This document shows, piece by piece, positions 37,331 through 46,836 of a stretch of DNA of 64,000 nucleotides. The stretch lies in the NCBI RefSeq assembly GCF_003688935.1, contig NZ_REGE01000003.1, forward strand, positions 124,001 through 188,000, in the 5' to 3' direction. The number at the start of each line of letters is the position of its first letter. The stretch's first letter is position 1. The stretch comes from Corynebacterium macginleyi. GTDB taxonomy: Bacteria; Actinomycetota; Actinomycetes; Mycobacteriales; Mycobacteriaceae. The position numbers were made by a program, and so were the translations under genes. The notes below the pieces were generated by a model. It was not told the origin of the DNA and searched no databases. It worked only from the letters and a program-made list of their open reading frames with translations.

Positions 37331-37354
37331 GTGTAATTTTACACTGAGTGTAAA
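37331..37354. promoter_or_regulatory. palindromic operator for the TetR-type regulator
   Basis: Three alternating half-sites: GTGTAA-TT-TTACAC (37331-37344) sharing its second arm with TTTACAC-TGA-GTGTAAA (37338-37354), the latter a perfect 7-bp inverted repeat. It ends just before the regulator start codon, so binding would block initiation and give autorepression. Confidence 0.75.
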
Positions 37355-37355
37355 G

Positions 37356-37988
37356 TTGCATTCTGTGCAAGAAGACTTATCACTACGTGAGCAAAAACGC
37401 CTAGAAACACGGCTACGCATTGAGGATGCTGCCACCGAGTTGGTGGACAAGCATTCCTTTAGCGAGGTCACTATTGAAGAGATTTGCGAACTAGCCGGTA
37501 TATCTCGGCGCACCTTCTTTAATTATTTTGATTCAAAGGAATCCGCCGTTCTCGGGGCACCAAGCGCTGATTTCACCGAGGACATGCGCGAGCGCTTCCT
37601 TCATGAACCCACCACGAACATCCTGGATCTAGTCCTTAACTTGGTGGAAAAGCACATGGAGGGCTATCAGGTTGAACCCACGATCCTGGAGCGGCGCAAG
37701 CGCATTGCTAATGACCCAGATGCCGCGGCCGCCTCCATTAGCCGCAAGCGGGCGAAATCCTTCGAGCTCATTAGGCTCATCGAGAAGCGCCTTAACCGGG
37801 AACCGGACCTGCGCATTCTCCAAGGCCATTCCGTAGAAACCGAGGCCATGGTCATTGCCGGTGTAATCCGCGAGGCCCTCTGGCTGTCCATCGCCGCCCC
37901 CGATTGCGATTGCAGCGACGCCTTCAGTTCGCGTCTCAAAGATTCACTGACTTTGATCAACGATGTCATGAAAGGGATCCGATGGTAG
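37356..37988 (+). CDS. TetR-family regulator
   Basis: A 210-residue repressor with an N-terminal HTH (about residues 14-60): REQKRLETRLRIEDAATEL, then VTIEEICELAGISRRTFFNY and FDSKESAVLG. The remaining helical part is the ligand domain. The start is a TTG at 37356 or a GTG at 37365; both lie just downstream of the palindromic operator. The stop overlaps the start of the MFS exporter gene by 7 bases, so the pair is an autoregulated efflux operon. Ligand is unknown. Confidence 0.9.
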   Translation: MHSVQEDLSLREQKRLETRLRIEDAATELVDKHSFSEVTIEEICELAGISRRTFFNYFDSKESAVLGAPSADFTEDMRERFLHEPTTNILDLVLNLVEKHMEGYQVEPTILERRKRIANDPDAAAASISRKRAKSFELIRLIEKRLNREPDLRILQGHSVETEAMVIAGVIREALWLSIAAPDCDCSDAFSSRLKDSLTLINDVMKGIRW

Positions 37989-39550
37989 ATACAGCCGAAA
38001 AGGCTCCTGGGCAGGCCCAGTCGCGGACGGATAACCTGGGGCTCATTTTCTCCGCGCTGGTGCTCACCATGTTGATGAGCTCGCTGAGCCAAATGATTTT
38101 CTCTTCCGCGCTGCCAACAATTGTTGGTGAGCTTGGCGGCGTTGACCACATGAGCTGGGTCATCTCCGCATTCCTTGTCACCATGACCATCGCCATGCCG
38201 ATTTCCGGGAAGCTGGGTGACATGCTGGGGCGCAAGTGGCTCTACATTGGCGGCATCGCCGTCTTCATTGTGGGCTCCGCCATCGGCGGTTGCGCCGGTT
38301 CCATGACGGTGCTTATCGTCGCCCGCGCCGTGCAAGGCTTCGGAGCCGGTTTCATGATGATTTCCTCGCAGTCCATCGTCGCCGAAGTAACCTCTTCGCG
38401 CGAGCGCGGCAAGTTCATGGGCATCATGGGCGGCGTCTTCGGCCTGTCCTCCGTCCTTGGACCCGTCTTGGGCGGCTGGTTTACTGATGGCCCCGGCTGG
38501 CGCTGGGGCATGTGGATGAATATCCCACTCGGCATACTGGCTATGGTGGTCTGCATCCTGGTGCTGAACCTGCGCGTAGGGCAGGCAAATATGAAGCGCT
38601 TCGACTGGTTCGGCGCCACTTTCATCGCCGTTACCACCGCTTCCCTTATCCTCATGACCACCTGGGGCGGCACCGAGTATGACTGGAACTCCCCGATGAT
38701 CCTTACTCTCGGCGCCATTACCCTTGTCGGCGCAATATGTACGATCTTCGTGGAATTGCGCGCCACCGAACCACTTATCCCAATCTACTTATTCAAAAAC
38801 CGCAATATGACCCTGACCACCCTATCCGGTGTCATATTGGGCCTGGCCATGTTCGGCGTGCTGGGCTATATGCCCACCTACCTGCAGATGGTTCACACCC
38901 TATCGCCCACCAACGCTGGCCTGATGATGGTTCCGATGATGATTGGGTTTATCGGTACTTCCACCGGTGTCGGCTTCATCATCGCCCGCACCGGCCGCTA
39001 CAAGATTTACCCGCTCATCGGCCTGGCTATCACCGCCGGTGCGCTGTTGTGGATGTCCGCCCTGTCGGTAGAGACTTCACTTAAGCAGCTAGGCATAGAG
39101 TTCCTAGTTTTCGGTATCGGTCTGGGCATGGTGCTGCAGGTACTAGTGCTCATCGTCCAGAATTCCTTCCCGCTTTCCCAGGTGGGCACGGCCACCGCAG
39201 CGAATAATTTCTTCCGCCAAATAGGTTCTGCCCTAGGAGCTTCCCTGGTTGGCTCCATGTTCATCAACAACATGCAAGATGAAATGGCCAACCTCCTGCC
39301 GCAGGCTATCCAGCAGCTGGGCCCTGGAGACACGGCCTACGCCGAAAAGTTCAATGCTGCTAATGGCAATGCTAATAGCCTTACCCCAGATCTCGTTTCT
39401 TCCCTGCCAGAGCCACTCGAGCAGGCAGTAGTAAATTCCTATAATGAAGGGCTGACCCCAGTCATAGCGCTCATGGTTCCACTCGTCATCGTCGCCCTCC
39501 TCATCCTGCTTCCCCTGCGCGAAGAACGGCTAAAGGAAACAATCGGTTAA
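37982..39550 (+). CDS. MFS drug exporter, EmrB/QacA (DHA2) type
   Basis: A 522-residue proton-driven exporter with 14 predicted helices. Motif A-like GKLGDMLGRKWLYIGGIAVF lies after TM2, motif B-like VARAVQGFGAGFMMISSQ in TM4 and motif C GGVFGLSSVLGPVLGG in TM5, typical of DHA2 antiporters. The loop between TM13 and TM14 is long (about residues 430-480, TAYAEKFNAANGN). It begins inside the tetR stop, giving a coupled pair. Probable substrates are lipophilic drugs or dyes, by family. Confidence 0.92.
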   Translation: MVDTAEKAPGQAQSRTDNLGLIFSALVLTMLMSSLSQMIFSSALPTIVGELGGVDHMSWVISAFLVTMTIAMPISGKLGDMLGRKWLYIGGIAVFIVGSAIGGCAGSMTVLIVARAVQGFGAGFMMISSQSIVAEVTSSRERGKFMGIMGGVFGLSSVLGPVLGGWFTDGPGWRWGMWMNIPLGILAMVVCILVLNLRVGQANMKRFDWFGATFIAVTTASLILMTTWGGTEYDWNSPMILTLGAITLVGAICTIFVELRATEPLIPIYLFKNRNMTLTTLSGVILGLAMFGVLGYMPTYLQMVHTLSPTNAGLMMVPMMIGFIGTSTGVGFIIARTGRYKIYPLIGLAITAGALLWMSALSVETSLKQLGIEFLVFGIGLGMVLQVLVLIVQNSFPLSQVGTATAANNFFRQIGSALGASLVGSMFINNMQDEMANLLPQAIQQLGPGDTAYAEKFNAANGNANSLTPDLVSSLPEPLEQAVVNSYNEGLTPVIALMVPLVIVALLILLPLREERLKETIG

Positions 39551-39848
39551 TTGCCGCTCAACCTCGCAAAAACCTCCGCTACCAGCAAGAAATTGTATGC
39601 GTTGCACACTGCGGTGCTGCTTGCCGATGCCCCCCTTAGAACCCACCTCTCCTCTCAACCCGCCCCTCGAACGGCCATGGCCTCGCGCGAAAGAAGGAAC
39701 GTACCCGCGCAGTCGCAGACTGCGTATCTCACCAAGCCCGGTCACACACCGGCAGTGGCAGAAAACAAATAAAAGCCGTAGCGGCCGGGTTTATACATTC
39801 CCTTTGGCATAAGCTACGGCCTTTGTGCTGTAAGAAGGCATAGTGCCT
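39551..39848. other. gap after the MFS gene, with an inverted repeat
   Basis: No convincing gene. A plus-strand frame 39551-39772 (73 codons, TTG start) lacks any recognisable domain and is not called. Arms GCCGTAGC (39775-39782) and GCTACGGC (39813-39820) with a 30-base loop, followed by CTTT on one side and preceded by AAAA, could be a weak bidirectional terminator for the convergent genes. Confidence 0.45.
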
Positions 39849-40418
39849 TTAGCGGTTCTTTTCCTCTGGCTTGGGAAGCAAGAGCTCGTAGACATCGGTA
39901 TCGCGCCACTGACCGGCCAATTCACCATAGGTCATCTTGGCCATATGGGAGTAGGTGCCGACCTTTTCAAAACCGCGGGACTTGTGCAGACCCGCAGAGC
40001 CCTCGTTTTCCGGGAAAATCCAGGAGTGGATGGCCCACTTGTGCAGGTCTTGGCATACCTCAATGAGGCAATCAAGCAGGGCCCCGGCAATGCCACGACC
40101 TCGGGCAGCGGATCCCAGATAGATGGAATCTTCCACGACGCCATGAAAGACGGTGCGCGAGGAAATCGGGGCGGCCGACACCCACCCCAATACCTTCGAA
40201 TCATCGTCCGCCTCAACGGCCACGTGGACCGAGGCCATGATCTTGGAGGCCGTAAACTCCTCGTACGTCAAAGATCGAGTTTCGTAGGTGGCGTGACCAG
40301 TTTTCAAGCCTTGCTCATAGATCTCCCTCATCTGTGGGTAATCGGCCGAAGTGAAGGGACGGATACGGAAATCTCTTTTCTTATCGTCCGCAGACGTCTG
40401 CTTGGCGTTCTCGCTCAT
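39849..40418 (-). CDS. GNAT N-acetyltransferase, phosphinothricin-acetyltransferase-like
   Basis: A 189-residue acetyl-CoA dependent N-acyltransferase. FRIRPFTSADYPQMREIYEQ begins the fold; ETRSLTYEEF, VLGWVSAAPISSRTVFHGVV and LGSAARGRGIAGALLDCLIE (acetyl-CoA-binding R/G-x-x-G-x-A) follow, then ENEGSAGLHKSRGFEKVGTY near the end. This order matches Bar/Pat-like enzymes that acetylate amino-acid analogues such as phosphinothricin or methionine sulfoximine. The ATG at 40418 is chosen because TAATAAT lies 7 bases upstream (leaderless spacing); ATG 40427 is also in frame. Confidence 0.9.
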   Translation of the reverse strand: MSENAKQTSADDKKRDFRIRPFTSADYPQMREIYEQGLKTGHATYETRSLTYEEFTASKIMASVHVAVEADDDSKVLGWVSAAPISSRTVFHGVVEDSIYLGSAARGRGIAGALLDCLIEVCQDLHKWAIHSWIFPENEGSAGLHKSRGFEKVGTYSHMAKMTYGELAGQWRDTDVYELLLPKPEEKNR

Positions 40419-40508
40419 AAGCACCATTATTACTGTTCTTGGATGATTGTTGCTATAAAGAATTCAGAAAACTCACTGTCCGCGTCCGAGCTACTAGCCT
40501 GCGCTTGC

Positions 40509-41873
40509 TTAGTCATTGCCCTCCAATAGATCGGTTACCAGTTCCGCAATGGCGGAGCGCTCGGATCGTTTAAGGGTAATATGCGAAAAAAGCTCATGGC
40601 CCTTAAGCTTTTCGATTACCGCCTGTACCCCATCGTGGCGGCCCACCCGCAGGTTATCGCGCTGGGCGACATCATGGGTGAGCACCACTCGCGAGCCTTC
40701 CCCTAAGCGCGAAAGCACGGTGAGCAAAACATTGCGCTCCAGCGACTGCGCCTCATCCACGATGACGAAGGCATCGTGCAGGGAGCGCCCCCGGATATGG
40801 GTCAGCGGAAGGACCTCGATGAGCCCGCGCTCATGGATTTCTTCGAGAACATTGTCAGAGACTAAGCTTTCTAAAGTGTCATAGACCGCCTGGGACCACG
40901 GATTCATCTTCTCTGATTCAGAGCCCGGCAGGTACCCCAGCGATTGCCCGCCGACGGCGTACATGGGCCGGAAGACCACAATGCGGCGGTGTTCTCCGCG
41001 CTCCAAGACAGCCTCTAACCCGGCGCACAAAGCCAGCGCTGATTTTCCGGTGCCGGCCCTACCCCCGATGGAGACGATGCCGACCTCCGGATCCAGCAGC
41101 AGATCCAGGGCGATGCGCTGCTCCGCCGAACGCCCCTGCAGGCCAAAGGCACTTCGATCACCGCGCACCAGGCGCACCGCCCCGCCTGGCATGATGCGAC
41201 CCAAGGCGGATTGCGCTCCGGCAACCAAAGTGATGCCGCAATTTACCGGCAAGTCTTCTACTGGGGTGCCATCATCCGTAAATACCCCATCGAGCAGCAC
41301 GTGCCCATCGCGGTAGAGGATATCGATGACATCGACGGTGGTATAGGCGGTGGCTATGCCCGAATACCCGGTCACAGCCACATCCTGGGCGTGGTATTCA
41401 TCGGCCGGCACGCCCACGGCGCCGGCTTTAACCCGCAGCGGCACGTCTTTGGTGACCAGGACCGTGTCCTTGCCTTGGTGTGCCAGATTCAAAGCACAAG
41501 CCAGAATGCGGTGATCGCCTTCCGGCCCACGGAATGCCGCTGGTAAGAGCGACTGGTCTTGATGATTGAGCTCTACCCGCACGGTACCACCGGCCACATT
41601 GACCGGGACGGGCTGGTCGAGGGCCTCATATGTAGCGCGCAGCTCTTCCAAAAAACGAAGAGCTTGGCGGGCGAACCAGCCAAGCTCCGGATGATGACGT
41701 TTTCCTTCTAATTCAGAGATAACCACGACGGGAAGGACGACCTCGTGCTCAGCGAATTTTCGCAGCGCCCACGGGTCAGATAATAGAACCGAGGTATCAA
41801 GGACGTAAGTCTTTGTAGCGACCTCATTAACTGCGGTGCTTAGTGGAGTAGAAAGTACAGAGGGGCGAGTCAT
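40509..41873 (-). CDS. phoH2: PhoH-family ATPase with N-terminal PIN domain (PhoH2)
   Basis: A 454-residue protein fusing a PIN-type ribonuclease domain (about 10-150; [35 protein letters not shown] with conserved Asp) to a PhoH ATPase/helicase domain (about 210-454). The ATPase part has Walker [21 protein letters not shown], Walker [21 protein letters not shown] and [14 protein letters not shown]. Mycobacterial PhoH2 unwinds and cleaves RNA. Start ATG 41873 is chosen; AAGGAAG is 12 bases before it, and a TTG at 41897 is in frame. Position beside glyA matches Rv1095/Rv1093. Confidence 0.94.
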   Translation of the reverse strand: MTRPSVLSTPLSTAVNEVATKTYVLDTSVLLSDPWALRKFAEHEVVLPVVVISELEGKRHHPELGWFARQALRFLEELRATYEALDQPVPVNVAGGTVRVELNHQDQSLLPAAFRGPEGDHRILACALNLAHQGKDTVLVTKDVPLRVKAGAVGVPADEYHAQDVAVTGYSGIATAYTTVDVIDILYRDGHVLLDGVFTDDGTPVEDLPVNCGITLVAGAQSALGRIMPGGAVRLVRGDRSAFGLQGRSAEQRIALDLLLDPEVGIVSIGGRAGTGKSALALCAGLEAVLERGEHRRIVVFRPMYAVGGQSLGYLPGSESEKMNPWSQAVYDTLESLVSDNVLEEIHERGLIEVLPLTHIRGRSLHDAFVIVDEAQSLERNVLLTVLSRLGEGSRVVLTHDVAQRDNLRVGRHDGVQAVIEKLKGHELFSHITLKRSERSAIAELVTDLLEGND

Positions 41874-42034
41874 GATGGCAGGAATCTTCCTTTGCAAAAC
41901 GGTAGACAGCTGTTCTTCCTTGTTTATCCCCCAGAGCCGCTAGTACTGCGCTCTCTTAGGGGACTGCCACCCAACCTAAGCACCCAAGGTTGAAATCACA
42001 TGGGTGGAAGATGAATTTTAAGAAAACGACAAAT

Positions 42035-42056
42035 CCCTGCGGGAAAACCCGCAGGG
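42035..42056 (-). terminator. terminator of the LGFP lipoprotein gene
   Basis: A 9-bp perfect stem CCCTGCGGG / CCCGCAGGG with tetraloop AAAA (TTTT on the minus strand), followed on the minus strand by ATTTGTCGTTTTC. Confidence 0.85.
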
Positions 42057-42110
42057 AAGGTGACTAGAGGTAACCGGCGTACCGCTCAAACCGCCGCCGG
42101 TTTTGAGCTT

Positions 42111-42719
42111 TTAGGCGTCAATATCAGCCCGGAATTTGCCGTCGTCACCCTGCGTCCAGGAGATCGTGCCATTGCTAAACTTCTGGGTCCAACCTTTCTC
42201 GCTGGTTGCCGCAGCCTCCGGTTTGGTAGGAAGCCCCACGGAGGAGGCGAGGCCACCCTCATTCACCCAAGTTTCTGCAATCTTGCCTATGACCGGCTGT
42301 ACACCAGTCTGTTCGGAGTAAGCCAAGTACTTGCCGCCCTCGAAAGCAACTAAAGTTCCCTCATCGGAGGACTCCACGTTCTCTACCTCGCCCCACTCGG
42401 CCTGCTTTTGCTCGACCGCAGCTGCGAGGTCAGCGGGAACTTCTTCATCACCATGAGCGGTGGTAATGGTCTGGGTGTCACCCTTGGCACCATCTGCTTT
42501 ATCGTCCTTGGAACCGGTTGCTTCTGCGGCGGCGGATCCAACGGCCTCGGTAGCTTTGGAAGCGGCCGAGCCAGCAGCATCCGTGGCGTCTGCGGCTACG
42601 GAACCAGCGGCATCCTTGGCATCATCGGCAGCTTCCTTGGCGTCCGAGCATGCGACGAGAGCAATGGATAGGGTTGCGGCTGCAAAGCCACATACAAAAC
42701 GACGTGTCATCTTGCGCAT
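42111..42719 (-). CDS. LGFP-repeat lipoprotein with 11-residue Ala-rich repeats
   Basis: A 202-residue exported lipoprotein: signal MRKMTRRFVCGFAAATLSIA, then lipobox LVAC with Cys24. Residues 36-68 are three exact-length 11-mers (DAAGSVAADAT, DAAGSAASKAT, EAVGSAAAEAT) forming a predicted amphipathic helix. The C-terminal part has LVAFEGGKYLAYSEQTGVQP and WVNEGGLASSVGLPTKP, then KGWTQKFSNGTISW, an LGFP-type cell-wall/arabinogalactan-associated motif. RBS AAAGGTAG at 8 bases supports the start. It is probably a cell-envelope spacer protein; this is inference. Confidence 0.88.
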   Translation of the reverse strand: MRKMTRRFVCGFAAATLSIALVACSDAKEAADDAKDAAGSVAADATDAAGSAASKATEAVGSAAAEATGSKDDKADGAKGDTQTITTAHGDEEVPADLAAAVEQKQAEWGEVENVESSDEGTLVAFEGGKYLAYSEQTGVQPVIGKIAETWVNEGGLASSVGLPTKPEAAATSEKGWTQKFSNGTISWTQGDDGKFRADIDA

Positions 42720-42866
42720 TTTTAGATCTACCTTTCGATTTCTTCAGCCAAAAATTAGTTCACTGTAGTTTTTAGCCGCCATTGTGGCGAACGAAGCCAA
42801 CGGTATACGCGATCTGCACTGTGGGGCCACTCTGTACATCGGTTTTTGCGCGGATTAGATGTCAGT

Positions 42867-43541
42867 TTATCGCCGTTTGCGCTGTTTAGGACGTTTCTTT
42901 GGTTTTTGTAACGGATTGTTAACAATCCTTCGAGATTGTTTGGTTTTGGCTTTTTCACGGGCTGTGCGCTTCGGCTTTTCCTGTCTAGAAGAGCGGGCGG
43001 TACGGCCCTTGGCGATGCCCACAAAATCCTGAATAGCCTCATTGTCATGGGATTTCCGCCAGACCAAGGCGATTTCGGTGACCGGCACCTCACTGCCTGT
43101 CAGCGCGAGCGGTACCACCTGTTTCTTACTGAGGATTTTAAGCAGCGGCAGCGGTGCGATGGCGATGCCCACATTGGCTGCGACCACTTGCAATGCCTCG
43201 CGTACGGCGGCGATATCGACTTCACCGGAATCAGTGAGCTGGTAGTTGAGGTGTTCATCGGAGACATCGGCAAGCGCGAGCGCCTCGCCCACCTCCGCAT
43301 AGACAGAGTCTTTGGGAACCGCAATGCCGGGGGTCTCCTCATACAGGCGCACCACGTGGAAGGAGTCATCCACCCGACCATCCGGCAGGCGCATGAGCGC
43401 CACATCCACGTTGCCGGAGAGCAATTCTGCCATGCTGTCATCCGCATCGATGGTGAATAAACCACCGTGCGCAGTAGTATCCTGAAATCTCCGAAACCAT
43501 TTTCCAGCTTGTGTACCGGTAACAAAAGCTAAGCGCAGCAT
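42867..43541 (-). CDS. LysR-type effector-binding domain protein lacking an HTH
   Basis: A 224-residue protein beginning MLRLAFVTGTQAGKWFRRFQ, the start of a LysR substrate-binding domain (about 1-170), with MAELLSGNVDVALMRLP and VAANVGIAIAPLPLLKI. No N-terminal winged helix exists at this start: upstream sequence in frame has no HTH pattern. The last 45 residues are extremely basic (KPKRTAREKAKTKQSRR, LQKPKKRPKQRKRR) and could bind nucleic acid or polyanions. Start ATG 43541 has TAGACT 7 bases upstream (leaderless). Upstream extension to 43697 gives a protein without a sensible fold. Function is unknown. Confidence 0.78.
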   Translation of the reverse strand: MLRLAFVTGTQAGKWFRRFQDTTAHGGLFTIDADDSMAELLSGNVDVALMRLPDGRVDDSFHVVRLYEETPGIAVPKDSVYAEVGEALALADVSDEHLNYQLTDSGEVDIAAVREALQVVAANVGIAIAPLPLLKILSKKQVVPLALTGSEVPVTEIALVWRKSHDNEAIQDFVGIAKGRTARSSRQEKPKRTAREKAKTKQSRRIVNNPLQKPKKRPKQRKRR

Positions 43542-43548
43542 AAAGCAC

Positions 43549-43554
43549 AGTCTA
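43549..43554 (-). promoter_or_regulatory. -10 element of a leaderless transcript
   Basis: TAGACT (minus strand) lies 7 bases before the ATG of the HTH-less LysR-domain gene, which supports that start over the longer in-frame ones. Confidence 0.45.
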
Positions 43555-43717
43555 CTGACGATGTTACGGTCAAAACCTGAGCGAACCACATAATCAACAG
43601 TGACCGTCCGGTACCGCGATGCGCACACTATTCCCCGCAGTGGCTGCAGAGAGCCCACGCTACACTGGCGCAGGCTCGCGACCACGACGCCCACCAAGAC
43701 GCCGCAGACGATAAGGA

Positions 43718-45001
43718 CTAAACCAGCTTCCAGTCCTCGAGACCCTCATACAGCGGGTAGTCCATGGCGATCTTATCGACGCGCTTGCGAAGTGCCTCCA
43801 CGTCGGCGCTGGTGCCCTGTGCCAAAGCAGTACCAATGACGTCTGCAACCTCGGTGAAGGCTTCCGCATCGAGACCACGGGTAGCCAGGGCGGAAGTGCC
43901 GATGCGCAGGCCAGAGGTAACCATCGGCGGGCGCGGATCATTGGGGACCGCATTGCGGTTGACGGTGATTCCTACCTGGTGCAGGAGGTCTTCTGCCTGT
44001 TGACCATCAAGTTGCGAATTGCGCAGATCCACCAGGACGAGGTGGACATCGGTGCCGCCAGAGACGACGTCAACGCCGGCTGCCCGCGTATCTTCTGCCA
44101 AGAGGCGATCGGCCACGATTCGCGCACCCTCGAGGGTGCGCTCCTGGCGCTCCTTGAACTCTTCACTGGCCGCAATCTTCATAGAAATAGCCTTTGCCGC
44201 CACCGCGTGCATTAGCGGTCCACCCTGCTGGCCGGGGAAGACGTTGGAGTTCAGCTTCTTTGCGTAGTCCTGCTTGGCCAAGATCATGCCAGAGCGCGGA
44301 CCGCCCAAGGTCTTGTGCACGGTGGTCGAGACGATATCGGCGTGCTCCACCGGGTTCGGGTGCAGACCCGCAGCAACCAGACCCGCGAAGTGGGCCATAT
44401 CTACCCACAAGTAAGCTCCCACCTCATCGGCGATTTCACGGAAGGCCGCGAAATCCAAGGTACGGGGGTAAGCGGACCAGCCGCCGATGATAACCTTTGG
44501 CTTTTCCCTGAGTGCCTGCTCACGCAGCTTATCCATGTCGACGCGCATGGTCTCTGGATCCACGCCGTAAGCTGCGACATCGTATAGCTTGCCGGAGAAG
44601 TTCAACTTCATGCCGTGCGTCAGATGTCCACCGTGGGCTAGAGACAGGCCGAGGATCTTATCGCCTGGCTCTGCGATGCTGGACAGAACGGCGGCATTAG
44701 CCTGAGCGCCGGAATGCGGCTGCACGTTGGCAAATTCCGCGTTGAAAAGCGCCTTCGCACGGTCGCGGGCGAGATCCTCAACAACGTCGACGTGCTCGCA
44801 ACCGCCGTAGTAACGACGCCCGGGGTAGCCCTCGGCGTACTTATTAGTCAAGACGGAGCCCTGTGCCTGCAAGACAGCGCGCGGCACGAAGTTCTCAGAG
44901 GCGATCATTTCCAGGGTTTCGCGCTGGCGGGAAATTTCTCCCTGAATAGCGCCGAAAACTTCTGGGTCAAGATCGCGCAGGTCAGTAGTAAAAGAAGCCA
45001 T
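43718..45001 (-). CDS. glyA: serine hydroxymethyltransferase
   Basis: A PLP enzyme of 427 residues interconverting serine and glycine and charging tetrahydrofolate with one-carbon units. Start [20 protein letters not shown] is preceded by [64 protein letters not shown] and the PLP lysine in [19 protein letters not shown] are intact. Divergent from coaA, as in mycobacteria. Confidence 0.97.
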   Translation of the reverse strand: MASFTTDLRDLDPEVFGAIQGEISRQRETLEMIASENFVPRAVLQAQGSVLTNKYAEGYPGRRYYGGCEHVDVVEDLARDRAKALFNAEFANVQPHSGAQANAAVLSSIAEPGDKILGLSLAHGGHLTHGMKLNFSGKLYDVAAYGVDPETMRVDMDKLREQALREKPKVIIGGWSAYPRTLDFAAFREIADEVGAYLWVDMAHFAGLVAAGLHPNPVEHADIVSTTVHKTLGGPRSGMILAKQDYAKKLNSNVFPGQQGGPLMHAVAAKAISMKIAASEEFKERQERTLEGARIVADRLLAEDTRAAGVDVVSGGTDVHLVLVDLRNSQLDGQQAEDLLHQVGITVNRNAVPNDPRPPMVTSGLRIGTSALATRGLDAEAFTEVADVIGTALAQGTSADVEALRKRVDKIAMDYPLYEGLEDWKLV

Positions 45002-45117
45002 ATAAACTAGTCCTCTTCTCGGTAGGAAGCAGTATGAGCCATTACACATCATATCCTTTGGACTACCGTACAGGGGCAATTTTTCACTCCCCTATCGTTG
45101 CGTGAGACAATTGAGCC

Positions 45118-46044
45118 ATGTCGCGCAACCTGGATTCGAGCCCCTACCTCGACTTTAACCGTCAAGCCTGGCGTGAACTTCGCAAATCCATGCCGCAGGT
45201 GCTGACAGAAAACGAGCTAGACGAGCTACGGGGCATTGGCGATCGCATAGATTTGGACGAGGTAGCAGACGTCTACCTTCCACTCTCCCGTCTCATACAC
45301 ATGCAGGTCACCGCCCGACAACAACTCACCGCTGCAACCGAAGCCTTCCTGGGCAACCCACCAACGCACGTGCCGTTCGTCATCGGTGTGGGCGGTTCCG
45401 TGGCCGTGGGTAAATCCACCACCGCCCGCCTACTCCAAGTACTGCTCCAGCGCTGGGACTCTCACCCAAAGGTTGACTTGGTGACCACGGACGGGTTCCT
45501 TTTTCCCAACCAAACGCTGAAAGACCGCGGATTGATGAAGCGTAAGGGTTTCCCCGAATCCTATGACCGCCGCGCACTCATGCGCTTTGTCACCGACGTC
45601 AAGTCAGGAAAACCCGTAGTCAAGGCGCCGCTGTACTCGCATATCGCCTATGACATCGTCAAAGATCGCTGTCAAGAGGTCAACCAGCCCGATATCCTGA
45701 TTTTGGAGGGCCTCAACGTCCTGCAGACCAGCCCCACCCTAACTATCGCAGATCTCTTTGATTTCTCCGTCTATGTCGATGCCCGCACGGACGATATTGA
45801 ACAGTGGTACATCGATCGCTTCCTCACGCTGCGCCACACCGAATTCCGTCGGCCCAATGCGCACTTCGCAGCCTACGCCGATATGGACGATGAGCAGGCG
45901 CGCGCCCTGGCCCGCGAGATTTGGCAATCCATTAACCTGCCGAACCTGGTGGAAAATATTCTTCCCACACGCGTGCGCGCCTCACTGGTCTTAAAAAAGG
46001 GTTCACACCACCTCGTCGAACAGGTACGGATGCGGAAAATTTAG
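45118..46044 (+). CDS. coaA: type I pantothenate kinase
   Basis: A 308-residue kinase, first committed step of CoA synthesis. P-loop [59 protein letters not shown] and [10 protein letters not shown] are all present, ending [18 protein letters not shown]. It starts 116 bases from glyA, divergent. The 3' end is 3 bases from the convergent cis-prenyl transferase gene, so no terminator room exists between them. Confidence 0.97.
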   Translation: MSRNLDSSPYLDFNRQAWRELRKSMPQVLTENELDELRGIGDRIDLDEVADVYLPLSRLIHMQVTARQQLTAATEAFLGNPPTHVPFVIGVGGSVAVGKSTTARLLQVLLQRWDSHPKVDLVTTDGFLFPNQTLKDRGLMKRKGFPESYDRRALMRFVTDVKSGKPVVKAPLYSHIAYDIVKDRCQEVNQPDILILEGLNVLQTSPTLTIADLFDFSVYVDARTDDIEQWYIDRFLTLRHTEFRRPNAHFAAYADMDDEQARALAREIWQSINLPNLVENILPTRVRASLVLKKGSHHLVEQVRMRKI

Positions 46045-46047
46045 CCG

Positions 46048-46818
46048 CTACTTGCCAAAACGGCGCGAACGCTGGGAATAGTCACGCAGCGCGCGCAGGA
46101 AATCCACCTTCCGGAATGCCGGCCAATAAGTATCGGTGAACCAGATTTCTGAATAGGCTGCTTGCCACAATAAAAACCCGGAAAGGCGCTGTTCGCCGGA
46201 GGTACGAATCACTAGGTCTGGATCCGGCAAACCCTTGGTGTACAGGTGTTCCGTGATCGAATCCGCGGTAACTCTATCTGCCATGCCTGCCGCACTCGTG
46301 CCCTTTTCGGCCTCACTGCGCACCAGGTTCTGGACGGCATCAACGATTTCCTGGCGCCCTCCGTAGCCGACGGCCACATTGACAATAATACCCTGGTTAT
46401 TCTTTGTTTCCTCAGCGGCATCTACCATGCGCTGTGTTACCGGTACGGGCAACAGATCCAAGTTGCCCACAAGACGCACCTGACAATCCAGATCTCCCCG
46501 GGATAGGTGCGCGACCACATCAGAGATGATGTCAAAAAGCAGCTGCACTTCCTGCTGGCTGCGTTTGAGATTCTCTGTGGACAAGAGGTAGATAGTTACT
46601 ACTTCAATATCGGTATCGCGGCACCACGCGATCATCTCTCCAATTTTCTTCGCACCCTGGCGGTGACCATGGCTAATATCCGTAAACCCGGCTTCCCGCG
46701 CCCAGCGGCGGTTGCCGTCGGCCATGATCGCCACGTGCTTCGGCTGCGGTCTACCCTTGATAAGCCGCACCAGGCGTGCTTCATACAAGGGGTACATCAG
46801 CCGCTTGAGAAATACCAC
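46048..46818 (-). CDS. cis-prenyl transferase (short-chain Z-isoprenyl diphosphate synthase type)
   Basis: A 256-residue enzyme condensing IPP onto an allylic diphosphate with Z geometry. The catalytic region PKHVAIMADGNRRWAREAGF (Asp and Asn-Arg-Arg), YLLSTENLKRSQQEVQLLF, VAVGYGGRQEIVDAVQNLV and DLVIRTSGEQRLSGFLLWQ, with YSEIWFTDTYWPAFRKVDFL, are complete. In M. tuberculosis the gene at this position (Rv1086) makes Z,E-farnesyl diphosphate, the precursor for decaprenyl phosphate. Synteny favours that role, while undecaprenyl-type synthesis cannot be excluded. Start GTG 46818 has GGAG 8 bases upstream. Confidence 0.92.
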   Translation of the reverse strand: MVFLKRLMYPLYEARLVRLIKGRPQPKHVAIMADGNRRWAREAGFTDISHGHRQGAKKIGEMIAWCRDTDIEVVTIYLLSTENLKRSQQEVQLLFDIISDVVAHLSRGDLDCQVRLVGNLDLLPVPVTQRMVDAAEETKNNQGIIVNVAVGYGGRQEIVDAVQNLVRSEAEKGTSAAGMADRVTADSITEHLYTKGLPDPDLVIRTSGEQRLSGFLLWQAAYSEIWFTDTYWPAFRKVDFLRALRDYSQRSRRFGK

Positions 46819-46836
46819 GTTGATTACTCCAGCCGC

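Noticed and set aside
39551..39772. 73-residue frame directly after the MFS gene
   Set aside because: TTG start with no ribosome site, no domain and an implausible basic composition.
43542..43697. N-terminal extension of the LysR-domain protein as a hidden HTH
   Set aside because: The upstream frame text has no helix-turn-helix pattern, and a leaderless -10 element supports the shorter start.
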